Part shown: piece after piece, positions 33,983 to 41,600 of the stretch
Layout of the letters: each line of letters opens with the position of its first letter
Position numbering within the stretch: the first letter of the stretch is position 1
DNA from: an uncultured Collinsella sp.
GTDB taxonomy: Bacteria > Actinomycetota > Coriobacteriia > Coriobacteriales > Coriobacteriaceae
Assembly: GCA_900757185.1 (NCBI GenBank)
Contig: CAAEMX010000044.1
Coordinates: 1-41,600, forward strand
Direction of reading: 5' to 3'
DNA length: 41,600 bases
The notes under the pieces: generated by a model
The model's input: the letters and a program-made list of their open reading frames with translations, nothing else
The model's database searches: none
What the model was told of the DNA's origin: nothing
Position numbers and translations under genes: made by a program

Positions 33983-34813
33983 ATGGGTTGCGAACACGCA
34001 CAGGCCGCCGGCGGACAAACGTCGCCGTCGCAATTTGAGGAGAACACGCTGTCCGAGGTCAAGCGCGTCATCGCCGTGCTTTCCGGCAAGGGCGGTGTCG
34101 GCAAGTCATTTGTCACCGGTGCCATCGCCACCGAGCTTGCCCGTCACGGCCACAAGGTCGGCGTCCTCGATGCCGACATCACCGGTCCCTCTATCCCCAA
34201 GATGTTCGGTATGAGTGGACGCCACGTCCATGCCCTTGGCAACCTTATGCTGCCCGAAATCTCCGAGCACGGCGTCAAGGTCATGAGCTCCAACCTGCTG
34301 CTCCAAAACGAGACCGACCCCGTCCTTTGGCGCGGTCCGGTCATCGCAGGCGCCATTAGGCAGTTCTGGAGCGAGACCTCGTGGGGCCCCATCGACTACC
34401 TGCTGGTCGACATGCCTCCGGGAACAGGCGACGTCGCGCTCACCGTCTTCCAGTCGCTGCCCGTCGACGGCATCGTCATCGTCACGAGCCCGCAGGATCT
34501 GGTCTCGATGATCGTCGCCAAGGCGGTCAACATGGCCGAGAAGATGAACGTCCCCATTCTGGGCATTGTCGAGAACATGAGCTATATTGAGTGCCCCGAC
34601 TGCGGCAAGAAGATCGAGGTCTTTGGCAAGAGCAAGCTCCCCGAGGTCGCAGAGCGCTATAACCTCGACATCTTGGGGCAGCTTCCCATTAATCCGGCAC
34701 TCGCCGAGGCCTGCGATAAGGGCGAGGTCGAGACCGCGCTGCCCGATGGCATGTTGCCCAAGGCAGTCTCTGCCGTCGAGGCTATTACCCCGCACGAGAC
34801 CGACGAGGCCTAA
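33983..34813 (+). CDS. mrp: Mrp/NBP35 family ATP-binding iron-sulfur carrier protein
   Basis: P-loop ATPase thought to carry and deliver Fe-S clusters. The start at 33983 with AAAGGAG upstream gives 276 residues. The deviant Walker A reads SGKGGVGKS (about 34-42), followed by LDADITGPSIPKMFG, DYLLVDMPPGTGDVALT, and VENMSYIECPDCGKKIEVFG with the conserved CxxC pair (Cys204, Cys207). It lacks the N-terminal DUF59 domain found in longer Mrp proteins. Its stop is directly followed by the GTG of the next flavoprotein gene. Confidence 0.92.
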   Translation: MGCEHAQAAGGQTSPSQFEENTLSEVKRVIAVLSGKGGVGKSFVTGAIATELARHGHKVGVLDADITGPSIPKMFGMSGRHVHALGNLMLPEISEHGVKVMSSNLLLQNETDPVLWRGPVIAGAIRQFWSETSWGPIDYLLVDMPPGTGDVALTVFQSLPVDGIVIVTSPQDLVSMIVAKAVNMAEKMNVPILGIVENMSYIECPDCGKKIEVFGKSKLPEVAERYNLDILGQLPINPALAEACDKGEVETALPDGMLPKAVSAVEAITPHETDEA

Positions 34814-36085
34814 GTGAACGCGAGCGCCTTCTATGACGTCCTGGTAATCGGCGGCGGGGCTTCAGGCCTCGCCGCCGCCATTACGGCCGCACGCGTTGGC
34901 AAAAGCGTCTGCATCGTTGAGCGCGATGTCGCCTGCGGCCTTAAGCTCCTTGCGACCGGTAACGGCCGCTGCAACCTCTCCAACGAATCGATCGATCCTC
35001 AGCGGTATAACCACCCAGCATTCGTCACATCCGTCATGGGCCCCCAGCCCGAACAAGAGCTTATGGGTTTCTTCTCCTCGCTGGGTATCATGACAACCTC
35101 CGAGGAAGGCCGGCTGTACCCGCGCTCCCTTCGCGCCGAATCGGTGCGCGACGCGCTTCTCAACGTTTGCGACCGCCTAGGTATCACCTTAATCTGCGGA
35201 GCCAACGTTGCCTCGGCGCACAAAGCTTCCGAAGGCTGGGCACTCCAAATAGACCGTCCAGCGCGGGCGCTCAAGGCAAAAAAGCACGACGACCGAAAAT
35301 CGGAGCTCCGCTCGCTTCGGAAAGCGCTCGCTGATGTCCCTCGCAAGAACGTGGCCCTGCAGGCACATGCCGTAATTATCGCCACGGGCGGCAACCCCAC
35401 CGGTATCGCCGATACGTTTCGCCTCCCCCTCACTTCGCTGCGCCCCATCCTCTGCCCCGTATCGGCAACGGTCTTTGGCGATCGGGCGGCGCTCAAGACG
35501 TTGGATGGCCTGCGCGTCCGCGCCCGCTTGACGCTCGCCCGCAATCATAATGAGCTCTGGCACGAAGACGGTGAAGTGCTGTTTCGAACCTTCGGTATCT
35601 CGGGCGTCGCTGTCTTCAACCTCTCTCGTCGTATCCAGCACGGCGATACGATCCTGCTCGACGTTTTCCCCGACCTCTCCAAAGACGAGTTGCTCGATAC
35701 GCTCAACCGGCGCGTTGAGCTGCTCGGCGGCTTTTCGCCCCGCGATCCCCGTTGGCTCGACGGCATGCTCGCCCCGCAACTCTCCCGCGTCGTCTGCACA
35801 GCGTTCGAGCAGTGCCATCCAGGCTCCAACGATGTCATCCACCTGGTCTCGATCCTCAAGCACTTTAAGTTGCTCGTCAAGGGAACAGCCGAGGAGCGCT
35901 CAGCGCAGGTCACGCGTGGTGGCGTATCTGTCGAGAGCATCTCAACACCCAGCCTACGCGCGCGCAGCGTTGTCGACGCCCCGCTTTACGTCTGCGGTGA
36001 AGCGCTCGACATCGACGCCGATTGCGGAGGCTTTAACCTTGCGTGGGCCTGGATCTCGGGCATTCGCGCTGCAAGCAGCCTGTAG
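34814..36085 (+). CDS. NAD(P)/FAD-dependent oxidoreductase, HI0933/BaiN family
   Basis: Flavoprotein of the HI0933 family, 423 residues from a GTG that follows the mrp stop without a gap, with GAGG inside the mrp end. The FAD-binding VIGGGASGLAAAI is at about 11-23 and the family signature LLATGNGRCNLSNE at about 44-57. ARGADIC-type C-terminal FAD closure is seen as LYVCGEALDIDADCGGFNLAWAWISG. A family member, BaiN of Clostridium scindens, has been linked to bile-acid reduction, but most members have no assigned substrate. A specific function should not be read from the family name. Confidence 0.88.
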   Translation: MNASAFYDVLVIGGGASGLAAAITAARVGKSVCIVERDVACGLKLLATGNGRCNLSNESIDPQRYNHPAFVTSVMGPQPEQELMGFFSSLGIMTTSEEGRLYPRSLRAESVRDALLNVCDRLGITLICGANVASAHKASEGWALQIDRPARALKAKKHDDRKSELRSLRKALADVPRKNVALQAHAVIIATGGNPTGIADTFRLPLTSLRPILCPVSATVFGDRAALKTLDGLRVRARLTLARNHNELWHEDGEVLFRTFGISGVAVFNLSRRIQHGDTILLDVFPDLSKDELLDTLNRRVELLGGFSPRDPRWLDGMLAPQLSRVVCTAFEQCHPGSNDVIHLVSILKHFKLLVKGTAEERSAQVTRGGVSVESISTPSLRARSVVDAPLYVCGEALDIDADCGGFNLAWAWISGIRAASSL

Positions 36086-36095
36086 CCGCGCAGTC

Positions 36096-36101
36096 TATAA
36101 T
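36096..36101 (+). promoter_or_regulatory. TATAAT -10 element before the COG2509-type gene
   Basis: A perfect TATAAT lies 65-70 bases before the ATG at 36166, just after the end of the previous gene. No good -35 is seen at 16-18 bp. A transcript from here would begin close to the hairpin at 36116-36139. Confidence 0.4.
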
Positions 36102-36115
36102 CAAAAACGCATTCG

Positions 36116-36139
36116 GGCCGTCTGGGATACCGGACGGCC
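36116..36139 (+). terminator. Terminator-like hairpin before the COG2509-type gene
   Basis: GGCCGTC and GACGGCC enclose a 10-base loop and are followed by TCTTTCTT on the plus strand. It lies after the HI0933-family gene and about 15 bases before the ribosome binding site of the next gene. It may terminate the mrp unit, or act as an attenuator if transcription starts at the TATAAT just upstream. Confidence 0.55.
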
Positions 36140-36165
36140 TCTTTCTTGCCTCTAAGGAGACCTCG

Positions 36166-37806
36166 ATGATCGAAATCACCCAAGTCAACGCGTCGCTCGA
36201 TGAAGCCGACGATGAAAATGCCTGTCTCATTGTTGGCAAGCGAGTCGCCAAGCGCGTCCTACGTTGCAAGGACTCCGAGATCAAGTCCATCGAGCTCCAC
36301 CGCAAGTCAATCGACGCTCGCAAAAAACGAGACGTCCATTTTATCCTGAGCTTTCGTGTTGAGCTGACTAGTCCCCACCTCGAGCGAGAAGCGGTCGACA
36401 GCGTTGCCGAGCGTGACCGCTCGCGCGTACGCGCGATAGAAGACGATGAGCCTTCATTCCCCTCCCCCGCCTCCGACGCACCTCAAGAACGCCCTGTCGT
36501 TGTCGGCGCCGGATGCGCCGGCCTTTTCGCTGCGCTTACGCTCGCCGAAGCAGGTCTTAAGCCCTTGCTCATCGAGCGCGGCGACCCGGCATTTCGCCGC
36601 TCGCAGGCGATCGACCTCTTTCTAAAGGAGCGCATCCTCGACCCCGAGAGCAATATCCAGTTTGGCCTGGGCGGCGCGGGGACCTTCTCGGACGGCAAGC
36701 TCAATACGGGAACCAAAAATCCCGCCCATCGCCTTATCCTCGAAACCTTCGTCGAGGCGGGTGCGCCCCGCGATATTCTGTGGGATGCCAAGCCGCACAT
36801 TGGCTCCGACATCCTTCCCACGGTCGTCACCGCTATATCCCAGCGCATCGAGCAGCTCGGAGGTGTCGTCCGTTATCGAACGAAGCTCGTCGACATTCGC
36901 ATCGACGCGTCTGGCGCCATCACCGGTATTGATGTCCAATCGTCCCAAGACGCCGCTTGCGAGCCAATCGAGACAAATCACCTCATCCTCGCCTGCGGGC
37001 ATTCTGCTCGCGATATTTTTGAGCTCCTTAAGGGCCACAACGTGGCCCTCGCACAAAAGACCTTTGCCATGGGCGTGCGCATCGAGCATCCACAGCGCGA
37101 CATCGACCGTGCCCAATATGGCCCTTCGGCGGGGCACCCGGCACTCGGAGCAGCCCCCTACAAGCTTGTCGCCCATCTTCCCAACGGCCGCAGCGTGTTC
37201 TCGTTTTGTATGTGCCCCGGCGGGCAGGTTGTCGCTGCCTCTTCCGAGCAGGGCCACCTGTGCGTCAACGGCGCCAGTCTCAATGCCCGCGACGGACACA
37301 ACGCAAATGCCGCCCTGCTCGTTAACGTCACGCCAGAGGACCTTCCCGACGATGACCCGCTCGCCGGCATCGAGCTCCAGCGTGCCTGCGAGGCGGCCGC
37401 CTATCGCCTGGGCGGTTCCAACTGGAACGCACCGGCACAGCTCGTCGGAGATTTCCTCGCAGGACGCGCCAGCAAGGCGCCCGGAAAGGTAAAGCCCACC
37501 TATCCGCTCGGTGTGACCTGGACGGCAATTGACGAAGCCCTGCCGCAGCATATCGTCGAGTCGCTCCGCCTGGGACTTCCCCTACTCGGAAAAAAGCTAC
37601 GAGGCTACGACCGCCCCGATGCCGTTCTTACCGGCGTGGAGACTCGTTCGAGCTCACCGGTCACTGTCACCCGAGACCGAACGTGCCATGCCGTGTCGAC
37701 CCCGGGCCTCTACCCTTGCGGTGAGGGAGCTGGATATGCCGGCGGCATCATGAGCGCGGCCACCGACGGCATACGTTGTGCCGAAGCCCTGATCGCAGAC
37801 CTCTAA
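36166..37806 (+). CDS. Uncharacterised FAD-dependent dehydrogenase (COG2509 type)
   Basis: Flavoprotein of 546 residues from the ATG at 36166 (AAGGAG upstream). The N-terminal 105 residues form a small domain of unknown role (TQVNASLDEADDENACLIVGKRVAKRVLRC), usual in this family. The FAD-binding VVVGAGCAGLFAALTLAEAG follows at about 111-130, with the Rossmann Gly motif GAGCAG at about 114-119. FGLGGAGTFSDGKLNTGTKN is the family signature, and GLYPCGEGAGYAGGIMSAATDGIRCAEAL closes the FAD site. No substrate is known for the family. Confidence 0.85.
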   Translation: MIEITQVNASLDEADDENACLIVGKRVAKRVLRCKDSEIKSIELHRKSIDARKKRDVHFILSFRVELTSPHLEREAVDSVAERDRSRVRAIEDDEPSFPSPASDAPQERPVVVGAGCAGLFAALTLAEAGLKPLLIERGDPAFRRSQAIDLFLKERILDPESNIQFGLGGAGTFSDGKLNTGTKNPAHRLILETFVEAGAPRDILWDAKPHIGSDILPTVVTAISQRIEQLGGVVRYRTKLVDIRIDASGAITGIDVQSSQDAACEPIETNHLILACGHSARDIFELLKGHNVALAQKTFAMGVRIEHPQRDIDRAQYGPSAGHPALGAAPYKLVAHLPNGRSVFSFCMCPGGQVVAASSEQGHLCVNGASLNARDGHNANAALLVNVTPEDLPDDDPLAGIELQRACEAAAYRLGGSNWNAPAQLVGDFLAGRASKAPGKVKPTYPLGVTWTAIDEALPQHIVESLRLGLPLLGKKLRGYDRPDAVLTGVETRSSSPVTVTRDRTCHAVSTPGLYPCGEGAGYAGGIMSAATDGIRCAEALIADL

Positions 37807-37832
37807 CGCACGAATTCCAGCGCGCAAAAGAC

Positions 37833-37868
37833 ACAGGCCCCAAGCTCCACAGGGAACTCGGGGCCTGT
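37833..37868. terminator. Bidirectional terminator between the COG2509-type gene and uvrB
   Basis: ACAGGCCCC (37833-37841) and GGGGCCTGT (37860-37868) pair perfectly around an 18-base loop, between two convergent genes. T-rich sequence follows on both strands (TATTTCTT on plus; GTCTTTTG on minus). Confidence 0.75.
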
Positions 37869-37871
37869 TCG

Positions 37872-40112
37872 CTATTTCTTAAACCGTGCACCCTGGCGTT
37901 TTCTGCCCGATGCGAACGTGGAACCCTTGCGGGCCTGCGAACGTAAGCGCTCGATCGTCTCGTCCTCAGACGCACCCTCGAGCATCGCCCGAATCTGAAC
38001 GACGGCATCGCGCAGGCGCGCCGCCTCCTCAAAGTCCATGGCGGCAGAAGCGTTACGCATATCCTCTTCCATGGTTTCGACGATCCGCACAAGCTCGTCA
38101 TGCGGCAGTTCTTCCAACTGCTCCGCAAGTGTCTGCTCGGGCGCCACCGTTTCCGGCACGCCGCCCTCGCCCGACGCATCGGGCGTATAGAATGCGCCAT
38201 GGCCAAGAGAGTCGCCCTTCGAGCGCCCCTTGGAACCCACGGTTTTTTCGGCCTCGGCAATAAAACTTGAGATGTCGTTGATGGCCTTGCGCACCGTCTT
38301 GGGCACAATGCCATGCTCTTCGTTATATGCCATCTGAATCTCGCGACGGCGCTGCGTCTCCTCGATGGCCTCTTTCATCGAATCGGTCACAACGTCTGCA
38401 TACATGATGACTTCGCCATCGGCGTTACGGGCCGCACGGCCAATCGTCTGAATCAGCGAACGGCGGTTGCGCAAGAAGCCTTCCTTATCGGCATCGAGAA
38501 TTGCCACCAGTGAGACCTCGGGAAGATCCAAGCCCTCGCGAAGCAGGTTGATGCCAACGAGAACATCGATCTTGCCCTCGCGCAGCGTTCGCAAGATCTC
38601 GACACGGTCCATTGTCGCCGTATCAGAGTGCATGTAATTGACCTTAATGCCCGCGTCGAGCAGATGGTCGGTCAGGTCCTCGGCCATGCGCTTGGTCAAC
38701 GTGGTCACCAGCACGCGCTCCTTGCGGGCAACGCGCTCGCGAATCTCGTCCTCAAGATCGTCAATCTGGCCTCGGACCGGACGAACGTCGATCTTGGGAT
38801 CGAGCAGACCGGTCGGACGAATAATCTGCTCAACGTCGTTCTGGCTCACCCGCAGCTCATAGTCGCCCGGCGTGGCCGAAACATAGATAAACTGGGGGAT
38901 CCTTGCCTCAAACTCATCGAAACGAAGCGGGCGGTTATCGAGCGCCGAGGGCAGGCGAAAACCGTGTTCCACCAGCGTCACCTTACGCGAGCGGTCACCT
39001 TCGTGCATGCCGCGAATCTGCGGCACTGTCACATGGCTCTCATCGATGATGCAGAGCATATCCTTGGGAAAGTAATCGATCAGGGTAAACGGCGGCTCGC
39101 CCGGCTTGCGACCGTCCAGATGACGCGAGTAGTTCTCGATGCCGCTGCAAAAGCCCATCGTCTCGAGCATCTCAAGATCATAATCGGTGCGCTGCTGCAG
39201 ACGCTGCGCCTCGAGCAACTTGTCGGTCGCCTTGAGCTCCGCCACGCGCTTCTCGCACTCTTCGCTGATCGATTTCAGAGCCGCCTTGACCTTCGGCTTC
39301 TCGGTCACGTAGTGCGATGCCGGCCATACGGGGATGGCCTCGTACTCACGCAGCATCTCACCGGTGACCTCATCGATCTCGGCAATCAGCTCGACCTCGT
39401 CGCCAAAGAACTCAAACCGCAACGGATGCTCGGCATAAGGCGGATACACGTCGACAACATCGCCGCGCACGCGGAACGTGCCGCGTGCCAGGTCATAGTC
39501 ATTGCGATCATATTGAATGTCGATAAGTGCATGGATAAAGTCATCGCGCTCGAGCGGCACCTTCTTGTCGACGTTCGGGGCTAGGCCCGCATAGTCCTCA
39601 GGAGAGCCAATGCCATAGATACACGAGACCGATGCGACGACGATCACATCTCGTCGAGAGAGCAGTGATGCGGTCGCCTGATGGCGCAGCATCTCGACCT
39701 CTTCGTTAATCGATGAGTCTTTCTCGATATATGTATCACTTTGCGGCACATACGCCTCGGGCTGATAGTAGTCGTAGTACGAGACGAAGTAGACCACAGC
39801 GTTATTGGGAAAGAACTCTTTGAGCTCGCTCGCAAGCTGAGCGGCAAGCGTTTTATTCGGAGCCATGACCAGCGTCGGCTTTCCCAGGGCCTCAATAGTC
39901 TTTGCCATCGTGAAGGTCTTGCCCGAACCAGTCACGCCCAGCAAAACCTGATAGCGATCTCCGTCCCTCACGCCCTGCACAAGCGACTCAATGGCCTTGG
40001 GCTGAGAACCTGCAGGCTCATAGGGAGAAACGACTTCAAACGGCACCTCAGCGCCCTCAACGCCAAAGCGCTTAAGTTCACCACCAACGCGTTCTACTTC
40101 AAATTCCGCCAT
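37872..40112 (-). CDS. uvrB: Excinuclease ABC subunit B
   Basis: Damage-verifying helicase-like subunit of nucleotide excision repair. The start at 40112 with AGGAG upstream gives 746 residues, somewhat longer than the usual 660-700, the extra being in the C-terminal third. Walker A GVTGSGKT is at about 59-66, the DNA-clamping beta-hairpin region SYYDYYQPEAYVPQSDTYIEKDSSINEE follows, then VVASVSCIYGIG, FPKDMLCIIDESHVTVPQ, and the helicase motifs VGINLLREGLDLPEVSLVAILDADKEGFLRN and QTIGRAARN. The UVR domain DMRNASAAMDFEEAARLRDAV is at the C-terminus, ahead of a basic tail. It lies 51 bp after slt and is probably in the same operon. Confidence 0.97.
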   Translation of the reverse strand: MAEFEVERVGGELKRFGVEGAEVPFEVVSPYEPAGSQPKAIESLVQGVRDGDRYQVLLGVTGSGKTFTMAKTIEALGKPTLVMAPNKTLAAQLASELKEFFPNNAVVYFVSYYDYYQPEAYVPQSDTYIEKDSSINEEVEMLRHQATASLLSRRDVIVVASVSCIYGIGSPEDYAGLAPNVDKKVPLERDDFIHALIDIQYDRNDYDLARGTFRVRGDVVDVYPPYAEHPLRFEFFGDEVELIAEIDEVTGEMLREYEAIPVWPASHYVTEKPKVKAALKSISEECEKRVAELKATDKLLEAQRLQQRTDYDLEMLETMGFCSGIENYSRHLDGRKPGEPPFTLIDYFPKDMLCIIDESHVTVPQIRGMHEGDRSRKVTLVEHGFRLPSALDNRPLRFDEFEARIPQFIYVSATPGDYELRVSQNDVEQIIRPTGLLDPKIDVRPVRGQIDDLEDEIRERVARKERVLVTTLTKRMAEDLTDHLLDAGIKVNYMHSDTATMDRVEILRTLREGKIDVLVGINLLREGLDLPEVSLVAILDADKEGFLRNRRSLIQTIGRAARNADGEVIMYADVVTDSMKEAIEETQRRREIQMAYNEEHGIVPKTVRKAINDISSFIAEAEKTVGSKGRSKGDSLGHGAFYTPDASGEGGVPETVAPEQTLAEQLEELPHDELVRIVETMEEDMRNASAAMDFEEAARLRDAVVQIRAMLEGASEDETIERLRSQARKGSTFASGRKRQGARFKK

Positions 40113-40163
40113 GGATACTCCTAACTCATACATCTGCAGTATACGCAGGCGGTGGGCTTAGTC

Positions 40164-40745
40164 CTATACGAACCGATCGGGATAGAGAGTCTTATATCGA
40201 ACCCAGGCATTATTGACGCGAATCAGATAAGCCTGAGTTTCAGGGAAGGTAATCGCATTATGGAGTGACGTGTTCTGCTGCGCCCATCCGTCGACATTGC
40301 CCATACCGGCGTTATAGGCGGCGATGGCACTATCCGTCGACCCGTTGAAATAGGTGAGAAGATACGAGAGGTATGCGCAGCCAAACTCGATATTCGTAGC
40401 CGGATCGTTAAGATTGTCGGCCGAATACACCTCTCCGTCGACAAGGCCCTTGGCGATCATATCCTGGGCAGTCTCGGGCATCAGCTGCATCAATCCCTGA
40501 GCACCCTGATTCGACTCGGCCTCGGGATCCCAATTCGATTCCGACTTAATGACAGCGCACACCAGATACGGATCCAGATTATGCGAAATACTGGATTGCT
40601 TTACATATGCCTCGTAGTCAATCGGATACAGTGGCTTAAAGAAAGCGGCAGGAGCACACGAGTAGACGAGCGAAATAAGGCCGAAGACGAACACAACGGC
40701 AAGTGGCGCCACGCGATACCACGTAAAGAAACGTGCCTTAGGCAT
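40164..40745 (-). CDS. Membrane-anchored lytic transglycosylase (SLT domain)
   Basis: Cleaves glycan strands of peptidoglycan. The start at 40745 (GGAGGAGG upstream, inside the coaE end) gives 193 residues. One membrane segment at about 11-29 acts as signal anchor; Cys30 follows, but the -2 residue is Tyr, so a lipoprotein is doubtful. The SLT domain shows VIKSESNWDPEAES with catalytic Glu69, GLMQLMPETAQDM and IAAYNAGMGNVDGW. The ATG overlaps the coaE stop by 8 bases (ATGCCTAA). Confidence 0.9.
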   Translation of the reverse strand: MPKARFFTWYRVAPLAVVFVFGLISLVYSCAPAAFFKPLYPIDYEAYVKQSSISHNLDPYLVCAVIKSESNWDPEAESNQGAQGLMQLMPETAQDMIAKGLVDGEVYSADNLNDPATNIEFGCAYLSYLLTYFNGSTDSAIAAYNAGMGNVDGWAQQNTSLHNAITFPETQAYLIRVNNAWVRYKTLYPDRFV

Positions 40746-41379
40746 CGGCCTCCTCCTTGTCCGCAATATCTATAAACCCGTGGCATGCAAGCCATGAGTC
40801 AAGCTGCTCAAAGAGCGAATTATCGCCAGCGGCATTATCAATCACCGTTGTAGCGAGATTGCAGAGCGCAGACTCTTCGGGCTGGCAAGCAGAACGAGCA
40901 TCGAAATCGGATGGCTCCATGCCACGTTGAATAGCGCGCTCGCGACGAACTGACAAAGGGGCGCTAATGACCAGAATTTCATCAGCCAAGCCAAATGCAT
41001 CCTCAAAACCAGTCGGAGCAGAAACCTCGACCACCGCAAAGGGATAACGGGGAGATGAAACCGTACAACAAACCGGATCGAGAATCCTAAGCGAAAGCTG
41101 TTCAATCAGAACGGGATGCACGATGCCATTGAGCCGTGTGACCGAATCAGGAGAAGCGAAAGCTCGAGAAGCGAGGATGCTGCGGCGAATGCCGCCTATC
41201 TCATCCAAAATGTCCCAACCGAATTCATCCGCAAGAGCGTTAACGATATCAGAGCCCGGCACATACAGCGATTTTACAAGCTCATCCAGATCGATAAGCA
41301 TAGCGCCACGAGATTCGAAATAGCGGCAGGCAGTCGACTTACCCGAAGCAATATTGCCCAAGACAAAAACGGTAAACAT
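40738..41379 (-). CDS. coaE: Dephospho-CoA kinase
   Basis: Last enzyme of CoA synthesis. The start at 41379 with GGAGG upstream gives 213 residues. The P-loop reads LGNIASGKST (about 7-16) rather than the common GLTGGIGSGKS. AMLIDLDELVKSLYVPG matches the IDADxIAR region, and RRSILASRAFASPDSVTRLNGIVHPVL matches the family's LN.I.HP region; VVEVSAPTGFEDAF and SVRRERAIQRG complete the lid area. It is divergent from the textbook CoaE but keeps the family outline. First gene of coaE-slt-uvrB; a long upstream open frame has no binding site. Confidence 0.82.
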   Translation of the reverse strand: MFTVFVLGNIASGKSTACRYFESRGAMLIDLDELVKSLYVPGSDIVNALADEFGWDILDEIGGIRRSILASRAFASPDSVTRLNGIVHPVLIEQLSLRILDPVCCTVSSPRYPFAVVEVSAPTGFEDAFGLADEILVISAPLSVRRERAIQRGMEPSDFDARSACQPEESALCNLATTVIDNAAGDNSLFEQLDSWLACHGFIDIADKEEADA

Positions 41380-41407
41380 CAAGTCCTCCCTTACGCCAAT
41401 GGGAGTT

Positions 41408-41438
41408 ATTATCGCGCAAATAGAAAAGAAGGACTCAA
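41408..41438 (-). promoter_or_regulatory. Weak promoter candidate for coaE-slt-uvrB
   Basis: On the minus strand TTGAGT (41433-41438) and GATAAT (41408-41413) resemble -35 and -10 boxes, with a 19-bp spacer that is longer than ideal. They lie 30-60 bases before the coaE start. Confidence 0.3.
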
Positions 41439-41506
41439 AATACAGCCAAACAGTAAGACAAGCTAAACGAAGGCAAGTTCTTGTATTACAGCTCTCTATC
41501 AAACGC

Positions 41507-41538
41507 AAAAAAGGGGGAGGCCGCGAGGCCTCCCCCTT
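41507..41538 (-). terminator. Strong Rho-independent terminator upstream of coaE
   Basis: AAGGGGGAGGCC and GGCCTCCCCCTT form a perfect 12-bp stem with a 4-base loop, followed by a run of T on the minus strand (A-run at 41507-41512 on plus). It ends a minus-strand gene or RNA whose body lies beyond the right edge. Confidence 0.9.
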
Positions 41539-41600
41539 CTAAGTCCAATGACGGCTCGGTGCCGTCCACCGGTCAGCGGCGCCCTGGCCTCCCACGGGCT
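41539..41600 (-). other. 3' end of an unidentified minus-strand gene or RNA
   Basis: This fragment lies just before the strong terminator. One minus-strand frame stays open to the window edge and ends with TAG at 41539-41541, so a coding end of about 20 codons is possible, but I do not recognise the peptide. A small hairpin GACGGC-ACCGA-GCCGTC is present, so an untranslated tail or structured RNA is also possible. Confidence 0.3.

Overview
The window is a gene-dense, GC-rich bacterial chromosome segment with 32 protein genes, almost all on the minus strand. The organism looks like a high-GC Gram-positive of the Coriobacteriia, most likely a gut Collinsella or close relative. The reasons are the WhiA sporulation-regulator homologue, a RapZ P-loop of the actinobacterial Arg type, Tat-type lipoprotein signal peptides on the solute-binding proteins, and the overall codon use. 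The genus assignment is my inference and was not tested by any search. I saw no tRNA, rRNA, CRISPR array, insertion sequence or prophage.

Layout: (1) 140-6083, minus: a five-gene oligopeptide ABC importer, oppA-B-C-D-F, with a stem-loop after oppA. (2) 6322-11616, minus: secG, then the lower-glycolysis genes pgk-tpiA-gpmI, then gap as its own unit ended by a terminator. (3) 11662-13568, minus: rapZ-whiA, without the yvcK gene that commonly sits between them. (4) 13620-24180, minus: a complete sialic-acid operon. It encodes a binding protein, a permease, a permease-ATPase fusion and an ATPase (the SatABCD architecture), two tandem acetyl-esterase-like proteins, N-acetylneuraminate lyase (nanA), a ROK kinase (nanK) and ManNAc-6-P epimerase (nanE), and it ends at an intrinsic terminator. 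(5) 24345-28478, minus: ybaK-murJ-uvrC. (6) 28611-31490, minus: uvrA, divergent from (7) 31684-33837, plus: an LTA-synthase-like membrane phosphotransferase, then mrp, a BaiN/HI0933-type flavoprotein and a COG2509-type flavoprotein up to 37806. (8) 37872-41379, minus: coaE-slt-uvrB. A strong terminator at the right edge belongs to an upstream gene outside the window.

How it works together: the importer and enzymes of region 4 should take up host-derived sialic acid, possibly remove O-acetyl groups, and convert it through ManNAc and ManNAc-6-P to GlcNAc-6-P. No sialidase, nagA or nagB lies in the window. The most interesting local signals are the second esterase paralogue, which has Gly in place of the nucleophilic Ser while keeping Asp and His; the two inverted repeats in front of the sialic-acid operon; and terminator-like hairpins placed directly before the ribosome binding sites of rapZ and the COG2509 gene. 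All three genes of UvrABC excision repair lie within 16 kb but in three separate transcription units.
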